From positions 1 through 6,699 of the forward strand of contig JBAUID010000175.1 in assembly GCA_049680625.1 (NCBI GenBank): a stretch of DNA of 6,699 bases. Direction: 5' to 3'. The position numbers were made by a program, and so were the translations under genes. The notes beneath the pieces are model-generated. The model did no database searches, was not told the DNA's origin, and saw nothing but the letters and a program-made list of their open reading frames with translations. This document shows, piece by piece, positions 1 through 6,445 of this stretch. The stretch comes from JAUIAI01 sp049680625 (lineage in GTDB: Bacteria; Pseudomonadota; Gammaproteobacteria; Burkholderiales; Burkholderiaceae_E). How positions within the stretch are numbered: position 1 is the first letter of the stretch; every line of letters begins with the position of its first letter.

Positions 1-597
1 ATGGTCATTATTGGTCTGGTTAACGGTCGGGTATCGGAACATTATCGACGTCAGGCTGAAGTTGATGTTCTCACCGGGTTACATACGCGACGCAGTTTCT
101 TCGCCCGCGCCCATGCAGTGCTTGGCGACCCGCGGCCTGAGCAGCTAACCCCATCCGTGTTAATGCTTGATCTGGATAAATTCAAATCAATTAACGACTT
201 GCACGGCCATGCCTGGGGTGACCATGTTCTGCGTGAGTTTGGTGGCATTGTCCGGCAGGTATGTCCGGTTAATTCGCTGATTGGCCGCATCGGTGGCGAA
301 GAGTTCTGCGTGATCCTTAGTTGTGCTCAGCCCGAGGTTGCCCAGGCGGTGGCAGATAAAATTTGTCAGGGAGTGCGCGCCTGGCGTGGACAGCCTGGCC
401 AGGGCCCGGCCAGAATGTCAGTGTCAGGTGGCATCGCCCACCGACCCCTGGATGGTGAAAGCCTCGAGGCATTGCTGGAAGTTGCCGATCGGCGTCTGTA
501 CATGGCCAAAACCCGTGGACGCAATCAGATTGTTAGCCACGATATTGTTGCCGCCGGCGATACCGTTGAAGTCTTTGGCGAAGTGATGCCAATTTAA
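1..597 (+). CDS. GGDEF-domain diguanylate cyclase, C-terminal part
   Basis: Predicted to condense two GTP into cyclic di-GMP, the second messenger controlling motility and attachment. The visible 198 residues are essentially one GGDEF domain. It opens with the DxLTGL signature (residues 22-27), continues with the metal-binding LDLDKFKSIND stretch (56-66, Asp57) and GHAWGD (69-74), carries the active-site GGEEF at 98-102, and closes with ADRRLYMAKTRGRN (162-175). All key catalytic positions are present, so it should be active. The inhibitory RxxD I-site expected five residues before GGEEF reads PVNS (89-92) and is absent. Residues 1-8 are hydrophobic and followed by a charged linker, which looks like the end of a transmembrane helix. 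The true gene therefore probably starts left of the window, with a membrane or sensor region, and the ATG at base 1 is likely internal. The next gene follows after 67 bp on the same strand. Confidence 0.93.
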   Translation: MVIIGLVNGRVSEHYRRQAEVDVLTGLHTRRSFFARAHAVLGDPRPEQLTPSVLMLDLDKFKSINDLHGHAWGDHVLREFGGIVRQVCPVNSLIGRIGGEEFCVILSCAQPEVAQAVADKICQGVRAWRGQPGQGPARMSVSGGIAHRPLDGESLEALLEVADRRLYMAKTRGRNQIVSHDIVAAGDTVEVFGEVMPI

Positions 598-633
598 GTC
601 GGCAGTTTTGCTACAGTGTGTGGTGTCAATATC

Positions 634-650
634 GCGGCTGGTGACGCCGC
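634..650 (+). other. Small GC hairpin just before the oxidoreductase ribosome binding site
   Basis: GCGGC (634-638) and GCCGC (646-650) can form a 5-bp stem with a 7-nt loop, ending two bases before the AAGGAG ribosome binding site. No U-tract follows, so it is not a good intrinsic terminator. It could affect translation or mRNA stability, or be chance in GC-rich DNA. Confidence 0.3.
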
Positions 651-652
651 TT

Positions 653-658
653 AAGGAG
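653..658 (+). promoter_or_regulatory. Ribosome binding site AAGGAG that sets a TTG start
   Basis: AAGGAG lies 6 nt upstream of the TTG at 665-667. No comparable site precedes the in-frame TTG at 608. The protein family also begins close to the 665 start, so this site decides the start codon. Confidence 0.75.
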
Positions 659-664
659 CATCGG

Positions 665-1663
665 TTGGATCAATATGCCGCACTCATCTGCGACCGTTTA
701 GCCCCTGATTTGTCCGGCGTTCACTTTGGCGTGCAGCGCCGTCGTGCCATCCAGCCAGGTGAGATGCGTATCAGCCTGCGGGCCGCTGCTCTGAATTTCC
801 CGGACTTGCTAATGACCGAAGGTGGGTATCAGCACAAACCGGAGCTCCCTTTTGTGCCTGGCATGGAAGGTGCCGGGGTGGTCACGGAAATTGCCGGCTC
901 AGGCGCCACTTTCAGAATTGGCGACCGGGTTTGCTTTTCCGGTAAATCGGGAGCTTGTGCCGAAGAAGTTGTTGTACCGGTTACGGCAGTCTGGCCGCTA
1001 CCCGATGGTTTTTCTTTTGCCCAGGGCGCAGCGTTTAAAGTTGGCGCGCTGACTGCCTGGGTCTCGCTGGTCGCCCGTGGGCAGTTGCAATCCGGTGAAA
1101 CGTTGCTGGTGCACGGCGGGTCGGGTGGCATGGGCCTGGCCGCGGTGCAGCTGGGTGTCCACCTGGGTGCTCGAGTGATAGCAACAGGCACCTCGCTTGA
1201 ACGACTCGAGCCGGCACGGTTGGCGGGTGCTGACGAAGTCTTACTGATTGACGAGCACTTTCGCGAGCGGCTAAAAAAAATTGTGCCCGGCGGGGTGGAT
1301 GTGATCTTCGACCCGGTTGGTGGGGACGCTTTTGATCAGTCCCTGCGTGTTATTGGCTGGGGTGGGCGGCTGCTGGTCGTCGGCTTCGCCAGCGGCCAGA
1401 TTCCCAGGCTGCCGGTTAACATTGCGCTGATAAAAGGCATTTCTGTGATTGGGGTTCGGGCAGGTGAATACGGCCGGCGCGATCCGGTCAGGGGTGCCGA
1501 GTGCCTAAAGGCGATTCTCGGTCTGGCGGCTCGTGGTGTCATGACGCCGGTGATTGGTGCCCGGTTTACTCTGGCTGAGAGCAAGCAAGCGCTGGTTGCT
1601 TTAAGAGAGCGGGCCGCACCGGGGAAAATTGTTGTTGATGTCAGCGCGCAACCAGTGCAATAA
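665..1663 (+). CDS. NADPH:quinone oxidoreductase-like MDR-family dehydrogenase
   Basis: A zinc-free medium-chain dehydrogenase/reductase (MDR) of the quinone oxidoreductase branch, predicted cytosolic and NAD(P)H-dependent. From the TTG at 665 it is 332 residues, normal for the family. The N-terminal GroES-like catalytic domain contains ALNFPDLLMTEGGYQ (42-56) and PFVPGMEGAGVV (about 62-73), both typical of this branch. The Rossmann domain has the nucleotide-binding GGSGGMGLAAVQ (151-162). The later stretch VDVIFDPVGGDAFDQSL and the GGRLLVVGFASG turn are also characteristic. I see none of the Cys/His zinc ligands of alcohol dehydrogenases. The start was chosen on ribosome binding site spacing and homology; a TTG at 608 would add 19 residues unlike the family. 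The natural substrate cannot be told from sequence: quinones, enones or enoyl-CoA-like compounds are all possible. The gene may be cotranscribed with the upstream GGDEF gene, and it ends 2 bp from the convergent esterase gene. Confidence 0.92.
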   Translation: MDQYAALICDRLAPDLSGVHFGVQRRRAIQPGEMRISLRAAALNFPDLLMTEGGYQHKPELPFVPGMEGAGVVTEIAGSGATFRIGDRVCFSGKSGACAEEVVVPVTAVWPLPDGFSFAQGAAFKVGALTAWVSLVARGQLQSGETLLVHGGSGGMGLAAVQLGVHLGARVIATGTSLERLEPARLAGADEVLLIDEHFRERLKKIVPGGVDVIFDPVGGDAFDQSLRVIGWGGRLLVVGFASGQIPRLPVNIALIKGISVIGVRAGEYGRRDPVRGAECLKAILGLAARGVMTPVIGARFTLAESKQALVALRERAAPGKIVVDVSAQPVQ

Positions 1664-1665
1664 CA

Positions 1666-2325
1666 TCAGCCCGGCAATACCTCAGTAAGCCAGCGCGAAA
1701 TCAATTCGATTTCCGGGTGGCAGACTTCATGTCCCATCGGGTATTCCTGCCATTGCACTGAATACCCAGCAGCCTCAATAGCGTCGCGTGAATCGCTTGC
1801 CCGGCTCAGTGAGATCATTTCGTCCTGTTGGCCGTGCACCATCAGGATTGGCAGCTCTGCTGGTGCCTGCTTTTCACCAGTCAGGGTGGCGGCCAGCGGC
1901 AAGTAAGTCGATAAAGCCATGACCCCGGCGAGACTTCCCGGGTAGCGAAGTGCTGTCTGCAGAGCGATTGCCCCGCCTTGTGAAAAACCGGCAATCACAA
2001 TGCGGTCAGCACGCATGCCGCGGCTGATCTCTCTTTCGATCAAACCAAGAAGCTGATTTTCTGACTGGCGAATCCCGTCCTCATCTTCTTGCGCTCCGCC
2101 CATCGCCAGGATGTCATACCACGCGGGCATGCGCATGCCGTTGTTGATGGTGACCGGACGCACTGGCGCGTTCGGGAACACAAAGCGGGTCGGTGCTGCC
2201 AACTGCAAAGCCGGTACGATCGGCTCAAAATCGGATCCGTCAGCGCCAAGTCCATGGAGCCAGATGACTGCGCTATTTGGGTTGGTTTGAGTCTCAACTT
2301 CTATCGTTCGGGGTAGGGGCGTCAT
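1666..2325 (-). CDS. Carboxylesterase / phospholipase-type alpha/beta hydrolase
   Basis: A 219-residue serine hydrolase of the phospholipase/carboxylesterase family (Abhydrolase_2, related to acyl-protein thioesterases), predicted to cleave short-chain carboxyl esters or thioesters in the cytosol. The oxyanion-hole segment HGLGADGSDF is at 24-33, followed by the family stretch NAPVRPVTINNGMRMPAWYDI (52-72). The nucleophile elbow is GFSQGG (113-118, Ser115). The remaining triad members are Asp168 in HGQQDEM and His199 in YPMGHEVCHPEI. No signal peptide is visible. The ATG at 2325 is preceded at 5 nt by AGAAGG and gives the usual family length. An in-frame TTG at 2382 would add 19 residues (MRWLLLYIDL...) that overlap the likely promoter, so I reject it. 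The natural substrate is unknown. Confidence 0.93.
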   Translation of the reverse strand: MTPLPRTIEVETQTNPNSAVIWLHGLGADGSDFEPIVPALQLAAPTRFVFPNAPVRPVTINNGMRMPAWYDILAMGGAQEDEDGIRQSENQLLGLIEREISRGMRADRIVIAGFSQGGAIALQTALRYPGSLAGVMALSTYLPLAATLTGEKQAPAELPILMVHGQQDEMISLSRASDSRDAIEAAGYSVQWQEYPMGHEVCHPEIELISRWLTEVLPG

Positions 2326-2360
2326 TGGTGCCTTCTGGGCTTTGAGCTTGCTGAGATCTA

Positions 2361-2369
2361 TATATAACA
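2361..2369 (-). promoter_or_regulatory. Candidate extended -10 promoter of the esterase gene
   Basis: On the minus strand TGTTATATA reads as an extended -10 element (TG, one base, TATATA). Transcription would start near 2354, giving a leader of about 29 nt before the ATG at 2325. No TTGACA-like -35 is present at normal spacing, which fits either an extended -10 promoter or one helped by an activator. Confidence 0.35.
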
Positions 2370-2384
2370 GAAGCCATCGCAAGT

Positions 2385-2406
2385 GGTTTGCTCAAATGAG
2401 TTAACC
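2385..2406. promoter_or_regulatory. Interrupted palindrome upstream of the esterase, possible operator
   Basis: Half-sites GGTTTGCTCA (2385-2394) and TGAGTTAACC (2397-2406) are separated by AA. GGTT pairs with AACC and CTCA with TGAG, so 8 of 10 positions per arm are symmetric. It sits about 31-52 bp upstream of the predicted esterase transcription start, covering the place where a -35 box is missing. That is a typical position for an activator or repressor dimer. The binding protein is unknown. Confidence 0.35.
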
Positions 2407-2575
2407 TGCGGCGCAAAAAATACTACATATGGGGTAAGTATTTGTGTTTAAGGTTTGTATCCGCAATTCACCCGGTTAGGTCAATTTGGGCACTGCGAGC
2501 CCGTTTTTCCTGTGATGACACGCAAATGAAACGCTATCCATGCAATATTTATTTACCTTTCCGAGGTAGATAAGA
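2407..2575. other. AT-richer noncoding stretch upstream of the LuxR-type regulator
   Basis: This holds no credible gene. It must contain the promoter of the regulator. An ATGACA at 2515-2520 resembles a -35 box, and AT-rich sequence lies at 2542-2556, but no pair of boxes with good spacing stands out, so I do not call a promoter. Confidence 0.4.
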
Positions 2576-2592
2576 TTGAGAACGAAGGACTC

Positions 2593-2598
2593 AGGGAG
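2593..2598 (+). promoter_or_regulatory. Ribosome binding site AGGGAG of the LuxR-type regulator
   Basis: AGGGAG lies 7 nt before the ATG at 2606. A competing TTG at 2576 has GAGGT 8 nt upstream and cannot be fully excluded. The ATG has the better start codon and the extra 10 residues add no domain. Confidence 0.6.
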
Positions 2599-2605
2599 AA
2601 AACCA

Positions 2606-3346
2606 ATGGCAACGCCTACATATGACGCAAAAACGAGTCTTACCCAGCAACCTAGTGAGTCGGGTCGCCGGCTGGATCAATGGTTGTCGGCAGATTCAAG
2701 ACCCGGTGGCGGGTCAACTCAGCATACGGAGTCGGGAAACTTAACAGAGCCTGGCGCCCAGGTCGCCCAGGCGGCGCTGACGATCGTCGGCGGGCTTGAA
2801 CAAGCCGTGGTGATGATCGCGCGCGACGGCACGGTTTGGTTCCAAAACGAGGCCGCGCGACGGTTCCTGTCATCCCAGCCCGATATCCGCATTCGGGATG
2901 GGGTGCTTGCCTGTCCGGCAGAAACTGACCAGCATTCGCTTGAAAATCTGATTGCCAAACTCCCCTGGACAGTTGACAGTGATGCATCGGTTAACCGGGT
3001 GCTGCGTCTTGGCACCGGCGCGAACGCGTTGATTCTGGTTGCACGTGCGGTTGCACCGGCTGCTGACAGTGGCCGACGTCTGGGTCTGATTGTGCTGCAC
3101 CGTGTCGAAGAACCCGAGATGCGGCACACCACAGCGTTGCTGCGGGAGGCTTTTTCCCTGACCCGCGCCGAGGCGGCGGTTGCTGCCATGATTGCTGGCG
3201 GTAATACACCGGCAGAAATTGCCAGCCACCGAAACGTCAGCGTTGAAACAATCCGGGCGCAATTACGGGTGTTGTATTCAAAGACACGAACCAACCGGCA
3301 GGCTGAACTGGTCCGTCTGGTAAACCGGCTGACCGCTCTAAGCTAG
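2606..3346 (+). CDS. PAS-like / LuxR-type HTH transcriptional regulator
   Basis: A 246-residue cytosolic DNA-binding protein. Residues 1-56 are polar, rich in Ser, Gly and Gln, and probably disordered. Residues about 57-168 look like a divergent PAS-type sensor fold: GLEQAVVMIARDGTVWFQNEA resembles the first PAS strands, and a final strand reads GLIVLHRVEE. Residues about 183-239 form a LuxR/GerE-type helix-turn-helix: LTRAEAAVAAMIAGGNTPAEIA, then the recognition helix region VSVETIRAQLRVLYSKT, then NRQAELVRLV. There is no receiver domain with a phosphorylatable Asp and no recognisable autoinducer-binding domain, so the signal is more likely a small molecule, redox state or protein partner, if there is one. 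It stands alone, divergent from the esterase gene, which could be a target. The hairpin at 3367-3397 may end its transcript. Confidence 0.85.
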   Translation: MATPTYDAKTSLTQQPSESGRRLDQWLSADSRPGGGSTQHTESGNLTEPGAQVAQAALTIVGGLEQAVVMIARDGTVWFQNEAARRFLSSQPDIRIRDGVLACPAETDQHSLENLIAKLPWTVDSDASVNRVLRLGTGANALILVARAVAPAADSGRRLGLIVLHRVEEPEMRHTTALLREAFSLTRAEAAVAAMIAGGNTPAEIASHRNVSVETIRAQLRVLYSKTRTNRQAELVRLVNRLTALS

Positions 3347-3366
3347 AAATTTTTTCCAGGGCTTTT

Positions 3367-3397
3367 CGGAACATTTCCTACCGGAATGTTGCGTTTT
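3367..3397 (+). terminator. Possible intrinsic terminator after the regulator gene
   Basis: CGGAACATTTC and GGAATGTTGCG-side sequences pair across 3367-3393, with one G-G mismatch and one G-U pair, around the loop CTACC. TTTT follows at 3394-3397. The stem is AT-rich and the T-run short, so termination may be weak. It begins 20 bp after the stop codon at 3344-3346. It could instead be an inverted-repeat binding site for the next gene. Confidence 0.4.
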
Positions 3398-3444
3398 CGG
3401 CACTTTTAGAAGGTAACTTCGGGAAATTCAGATTTACGTTCAAA

Positions 3445-3472
3445 ATAGCGCTATGAATTGTCATCGAGACAA
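3445..3472. repeat. Two short dyads in the leader of the small membrane protein gene
   Basis: ATAGCGCTAT (3445-3454) is a perfect 10-bp palindrome. Right after it, TTGTC (3458-3462) and GACAA (3468-3472) form a 5-bp stem with loop ATCGA, ending just before the purine-rich GTGGGGG (3473-3479) that would serve as ribosome binding site. They could be a binding site or an mRNA hairpin near the ribosome binding site. Both are short enough to be chance. Confidence 0.25.
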
Positions 3473-3486
3473 GTGGGGGCCGGCAC

Positions 3487-3987
3487 ATGACTGGTGAAGA
3501 AGTAGCGTTTTGGATGATGATGGGGTTTTCCTGTCTGACGGGTATTTTTATTGGCTATCTGATTTTCTCGCCGAGCAAGCGTCGTGCCCATCTGAATGAT
3601 GAGTTTGTCGACGATCTGCCGGTCAGCCATCATGATGTCCTGGCGCCAGAAACTGAACCACCACCGGACCCATGGCTCGCGGATAAAGAGACGCTTCGCC
3701 AGCAGGCGCGTGAACGAGCCAAGGCCAGAATGGTGCAGAGCCAAAAACCAATGACGCCGCCAACGACGCCATCGGTGCAGGCCGAGTTTGTGCCGGACAC
3801 TTCAGAACCGAAAATATCGGAACCAGATCCCGCGACTGTGCCGCGAGATGCCGGCGCGTCGGACCAGTCGCAGCCGTACTTTGCGCCGGAGACATTAGAG
3901 GCCTGGGATCAGGTTGCTAAAACGGCGGGGCGACGCAAGCCGGGCACCTGGGTCAAGGCGGAACCATCGGACAAAATGACCGGCTAG
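3487..3987 (+). CDS. Hypothetical single-pass membrane protein with proline-rich tail
   Basis: I do not recognise this 166-residue protein. One hydrophobic segment spans residues about 7-28 (VAFWMMMGFS through GYLIF) and is followed at once by KRR (31-33). This predicts an uncleaved signal anchor with a short outside N-terminus and a cytoplasmic tail. The tail has an acidic patch (38-43), a charged, probably helical stretch rich in Arg, Lys, Gln and Ala (65-83), and a low-complexity region rich in Pro, Glu, Ser and Thr (86-130). It ends in a more ordered-looking segment, YFAPETLEAWDQVAKTAGRRKPGTW (about 131-155, aromatic and basic). I see no catalytic motif. The ATG at 3487 has GTGGGGG 7 nt upstream and places the membrane segment at the N-terminus. 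The gene stands alone and converges on the dehydrogenase operon 42 bp away. A scaffold or anchor role is only a guess from its shape. Confidence 0.75.
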   Translation: MTGEEVAFWMMMGFSCLTGIFIGYLIFSPSKRRAHLNDEFVDDLPVSHHDVLAPETEPPPDPWLADKETLRQQARERAKARMVQSQKPMTPPTTPSVQAEFVPDTSEPKISEPDPATVPRDAGASDQSQPYFAPETLEAWDQVAKTAGRRKPGTWVKAEPSDKMTG

Positions 3988-4029
3988 TTGTGGCGCTGGT
4001 TCTTCGCCGCTAATCTTTGGCGGCTAGTC

Positions 4030-5136
4030 TTAGGTTGGCGGGCGGCCAAGGCCCTGCAGCCCTGCTGCCCGGGCACGCAGACTTTGCGCGTCGCCAAGGG
4101 CCGCGCGATTGAAGCCGATACGCTTAAACCAGTAATGCAGACCTTGTAAATCGGTAAACCCCATCCCTCCGTGCACTTCGGTTGCCGTGCGGGCAACAAA
4201 GCGACCGGTTTCGTCAAGATGCGATTTGGCCAGCGCCGAATGAAGGGCGAACTCTTCAGGAAGATGGTCAAATGCATAAGCCGCATACCAGACCAGTGCA
4301 CGACAGGGGGCCAGTTGTGCAGCCATCTCGGCGCACATGTGTTTGACTGCCTGGAAAGAGGCGATCCGGCGACCAAACTGTTCGCGCTGCATTGCGTAGG
4401 CGACCGCTTGTTCGAGCATCGCCTGCGATGCGCCAAGCGTGTCGGCTGCAAACAATACCCGACCCGCATCAACGACCCGGGTGAGGCTGTCCGCGTAAAC
4501 ACCTGCCAACGGTGTCGCATTGACCCCGCTAAGGCGTAGGTTAGCCACCCGCCTGGTGATATCGATGGTGCGATTTGGCTCAATCTGTAAACCATTAGCG
4601 TCCGCTGCCACGAGATAGAGTTGCCCGTCCCGGTCGGCCAGCAAGATGGCATCGCAATCGTTGCTATCGTCACAGTCGAGCGCAAGGCGTACCATGCCGG
4701 ACAGCTTGCCGGCAACCGACTTCAACCCGGTATCTTTGCGAACCCCGTTGGCCCAGTCAGAAACGGCCACGGCTACGCGGCGTTCACCCCGTGCCAGTGC
4801 CGGGAGCCAGGTTTGCTGAATGGCCGAGTCAGCACAGAGTTGAAATGCCAGTGGAGCCATCGCATCGTTGGCGATAAACGGGTAGGGCGCCGCCGCATAA
4901 CCCAGCTGCTCAGCCGCTACAGCCGCATCGAGCAAACCCAGGGCACTGCCGCCGTGGTCTTCATTGATCAACATGCCGGGCAGGCCGATAGTCTGCAGGG
5001 CCAATCGCAAATCTGAAACATCACTAGCCGGTTTTTTGTTCAGGCTTTGTAGTAAGTCAAGCGAGACAAGATCACCCAGGGAACCGTGCAAACTGTCACG
5101 CAGCAGGATTTGTTCTTCAGACAATGAAAAGTCCAT
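4030..5136 (-). CDS. Acyl-CoA dehydrogenase, small (probably non-catalytic) subunit
   Basis: A 368-residue protein with the acyl-CoA dehydrogenase fold, predicted to pair with the product of the adjacent gene in a flavin-dependent alpha,beta-desaturase of acyl-CoA thioesters. It begins MDFSLSEEQILLRDSL, the usual N-terminal helix. The C-terminal helical domain has GASQAMLEQAVAYAMQREQFGRRI (235-258), FQAVKH (261-266) and EVHGGMGFT (320-328), regions that touch FAD in the family. The middle domain is degenerate: the flavin-contacting YSEPGAGSD motif is replaced by AVAVSDWANGV (122-132). The helix-G Glu of isovaleryl-CoA-type enzymes aligns with Gly225 in DAGRVLFAADTLG, and no EGT motif occurs near the C-terminus. 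These losses suit the partner subunit of a heteromer. The gene starts 3 bp after the large-subunit stop, and its ribosome binding site AAAGG (5144-5148) lies inside that gene's last codons, so translation is probably coupled. Confidence 0.92.
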   Translation of the reverse strand: MDFSLSEEQILLRDSLHGSLGDLVSLDLLQSLNKKPASDVSDLRLALQTIGLPGMLINEDHGGSALGLLDAAVAAEQLGYAAAPYPFIANDAMAPLAFQLCADSAIQQTWLPALARGERRVAVAVSDWANGVRKDTGLKSVAGKLSGMVRLALDCDDSNDCDAILLADRDGQLYLVAADANGLQIEPNRTIDITRRVANLRLSGVNATPLAGVYADSLTRVVDAGRVLFAADTLGASQAMLEQAVAYAMQREQFGRRIASFQAVKHMCAEMAAQLAPCRALVWYAAYAFDHLPEEFALHSALAKSHLDETGRFVARTATEVHGGMGFTDLQGLHYWFKRIGFNRAALGDAQSLRARAAGLQGLGRPPT

Positions 5137-5139
5137 TAC

Positions 5140-6351
5140 TTAACCTTTGTCGGTGCGGGTTTCGCGAGGCATCTTCAGGCCGCGCTCGGCAATTATGTTT
5201 TTTTGTATCTGCGCTGTGCCGCCGCCTATGATCAGACCGAGATCGTACATATAAGTTGGTTGCCAGGCCGTGTGTTGGGTTACGTCGATCTGTGGCGAGA
5301 AGTCGATTCCGGCTTCGCCGCAGATATCAATGGCCAGCGCGTCGAGTTCAAAATTCAATTCGCAGCCAACCAGTTTGCACACCAGGGCATCGATGCTGCC
5401 GCCGCTACCTTTTTCTGGGTCGGAAGCCAGGCGCATTTCATGAAATCGCATTGCATGAACCTGCGCCTGCAATCGAATCAACCGGTCGAGCAGGACAGGC
5501 GACTCGGACAACGGACGCCCGTTGACAGTCTCTCGTTTCATCAGGGCAACGATGCGATTAAACCGCCCCAATGAAGCGTTTGCGCTGGACAACATACCGC
5601 GCTCATGATTGAGCGTGCTGTTGGCAACCGCCCAGCCCTGGCCGCGTTGTCCGACAAGCGATGACTTGGGCACCCGAACATCGGTAAAGAACACCTCATT
5701 AAACGACGGGTGGCCCGTCATCGTTTGCAGCGGGCGCACTTCAATGCCAGGCGTATTCATCGGAAAAATTAAGTAGCTGATGCCCTTGGATCGCCTGGTT
5801 CCTGCTTCGGTACGAATCAGACAGAAAATCATTTCTGCAATATGGGCTGATGAGGTCCAGATTTTTTGACCGTTAATGATGAAGTCGTCCCCATCGTCAA
5901 CCGCCCGCGTCTTCAGGCTGGCCAGGTCGGACCCGGCACCTGGCTCAGAATACCCCTGGCAGAAAAAAATATCGCCACAGATAACCGGTTCGATCCATCG
6001 CTTTTTTTGTTCATCGGACCCGTGTTCGAGCAAAGTAGGAACGAGCATAGAAATCCCCTGGCTTTGCAAAGACTGAGGTACACCGGCCGACAAGAACTCT
6101 TCTTCAATAATGCGTTGCTTCAGAATGTCTGGTCGGGCGCCCAACCCACCGAACTCAGCGGGCACAGTACGGCAGGCCATCCCGTGCTTCACCAGCAATC
6201 GCTGCCACCGGCGGGCTTCCTTTGAATACTTCTTTGGATTCAATCGAAAAGACAAGGCCTGGTCTGCCGGTGCCTGTGACTTGTGGTCACGAATAAATCG
6301 GCGAACCTCTTCGCGAAATAAGCGATGTTCTTTACGGTCTTTCAAGTCCAT
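5140..6351 (-). CDS. Acyl-CoA dehydrogenase, large (probably catalytic) subunit
   Basis: A flavin-dependent acyl-CoA dehydrogenase of 403 residues from the ATG at 6351. It is predicted to introduce a 2,3-double bond into an acyl-CoA and pass electrons to electron-transfer flavoprotein. The FAD/substrate motif GYSEPGAGSDLASL is at 133-146 and INGQKIWTSSAH at 159-170. The C-terminal GGGTAQIQKNIIAERGL (376-392) is the conserved flavin-contacting end, but the Glu of the medium-chain enzyme's EGT motif is Gly here. Glu250 in LNHERGM falls where isovaleryl-CoA dehydrogenase has its helix-G catalytic base and is the likely replacement. The open frame continues upstream to an ATG at 6501, adding 50 basic residues unlike the family. 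Neither start has a good ribosome binding site; I chose 6351 because MDLKDRKEHRLFREEVRRF matches the usual N-terminus and the length is normal. It is the first gene of a two-gene operon. Confidence 0.93.
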   Translation of the reverse strand: MDLKDRKEHRLFREEVRRFIRDHKSQAPADQALSFRLNPKKYSKEARRWQRLLVKHGMACRTVPAEFGGLGARPDILKQRIIEEEFLSAGVPQSLQSQGISMLVPTLLEHGSDEQKKRWIEPVICGDIFFCQGYSEPGAGSDLASLKTRAVDDGDDFIINGQKIWTSSAHIAEMIFCLIRTEAGTRRSKGISYLIFPMNTPGIEVRPLQTMTGHPSFNEVFFTDVRVPKSSLVGQRGQGWAVANSTLNHERGMLSSANASLGRFNRIVALMKRETVNGRPLSESPVLLDRLIRLQAQVHAMRFHEMRLASDPEKGSGGSIDALVCKLVGCELNFELDALAIDICGEAGIDFSPQIDVTQHTAWQPTYMYDLGLIIGGGTAQIQKNIIAERGLKMPRETRTDKG

Positions 6352-6445
6352 AACAAGTTGTCGTCGAGTGTGGTTAATGTGGCTGGCCAATGCTGCCGAA
6401 TGTTTAGCCTTGGCAGGCAGTGTGAGTATTGCATGGCAGGTGTTA

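Noticed and set aside
608..664. TTG start at 608 giving the oxidoreductase 19 extra residues
   Set aside because: It has no good ribosome binding site, overlaps a hairpin and the AAGGAG of the 665 start, and does not match the family N-terminus.
1661..1668. Terminator between the convergent oxidoreductase and esterase genes
   Set aside because: Only 2 bp separate the stop codons and no hairpin with a T-run is visible nearby.
2326..2382. TTG start giving the esterase 19 extra residues (MRWLLLYIDL...), suggestive of a signal sequence
   Set aside because: The ATG at 2325 has an AGAAGG ribosome binding site and gives normal family length, and the extension overlaps the likely -10 box.
2719..3294. 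A 191-codon open frame antisense to the LuxR-type regulator
   Set aside because: Its product is dominated by Ala, Arg and Ser and has no motif; the opposite strand has a clear helix-turn-helix and a ribosome binding site.
3988..4029. GCCGC/GCGGC hairpin (4006-4024) between convergent genes as a bidirectional terminator
   Set aside because: The stem is only 5 bp with a 9-nt loop and there is no T-run on either side.
3984..4715. A 243-codon open frame on the minus strand inside the small dehydrogenase subunit gene
   Set aside because: It overlaps a well-supported dehydrogenase gene on the same strand in another frame, and its Arg/Ser/Trp-rich product resembles no protein family.
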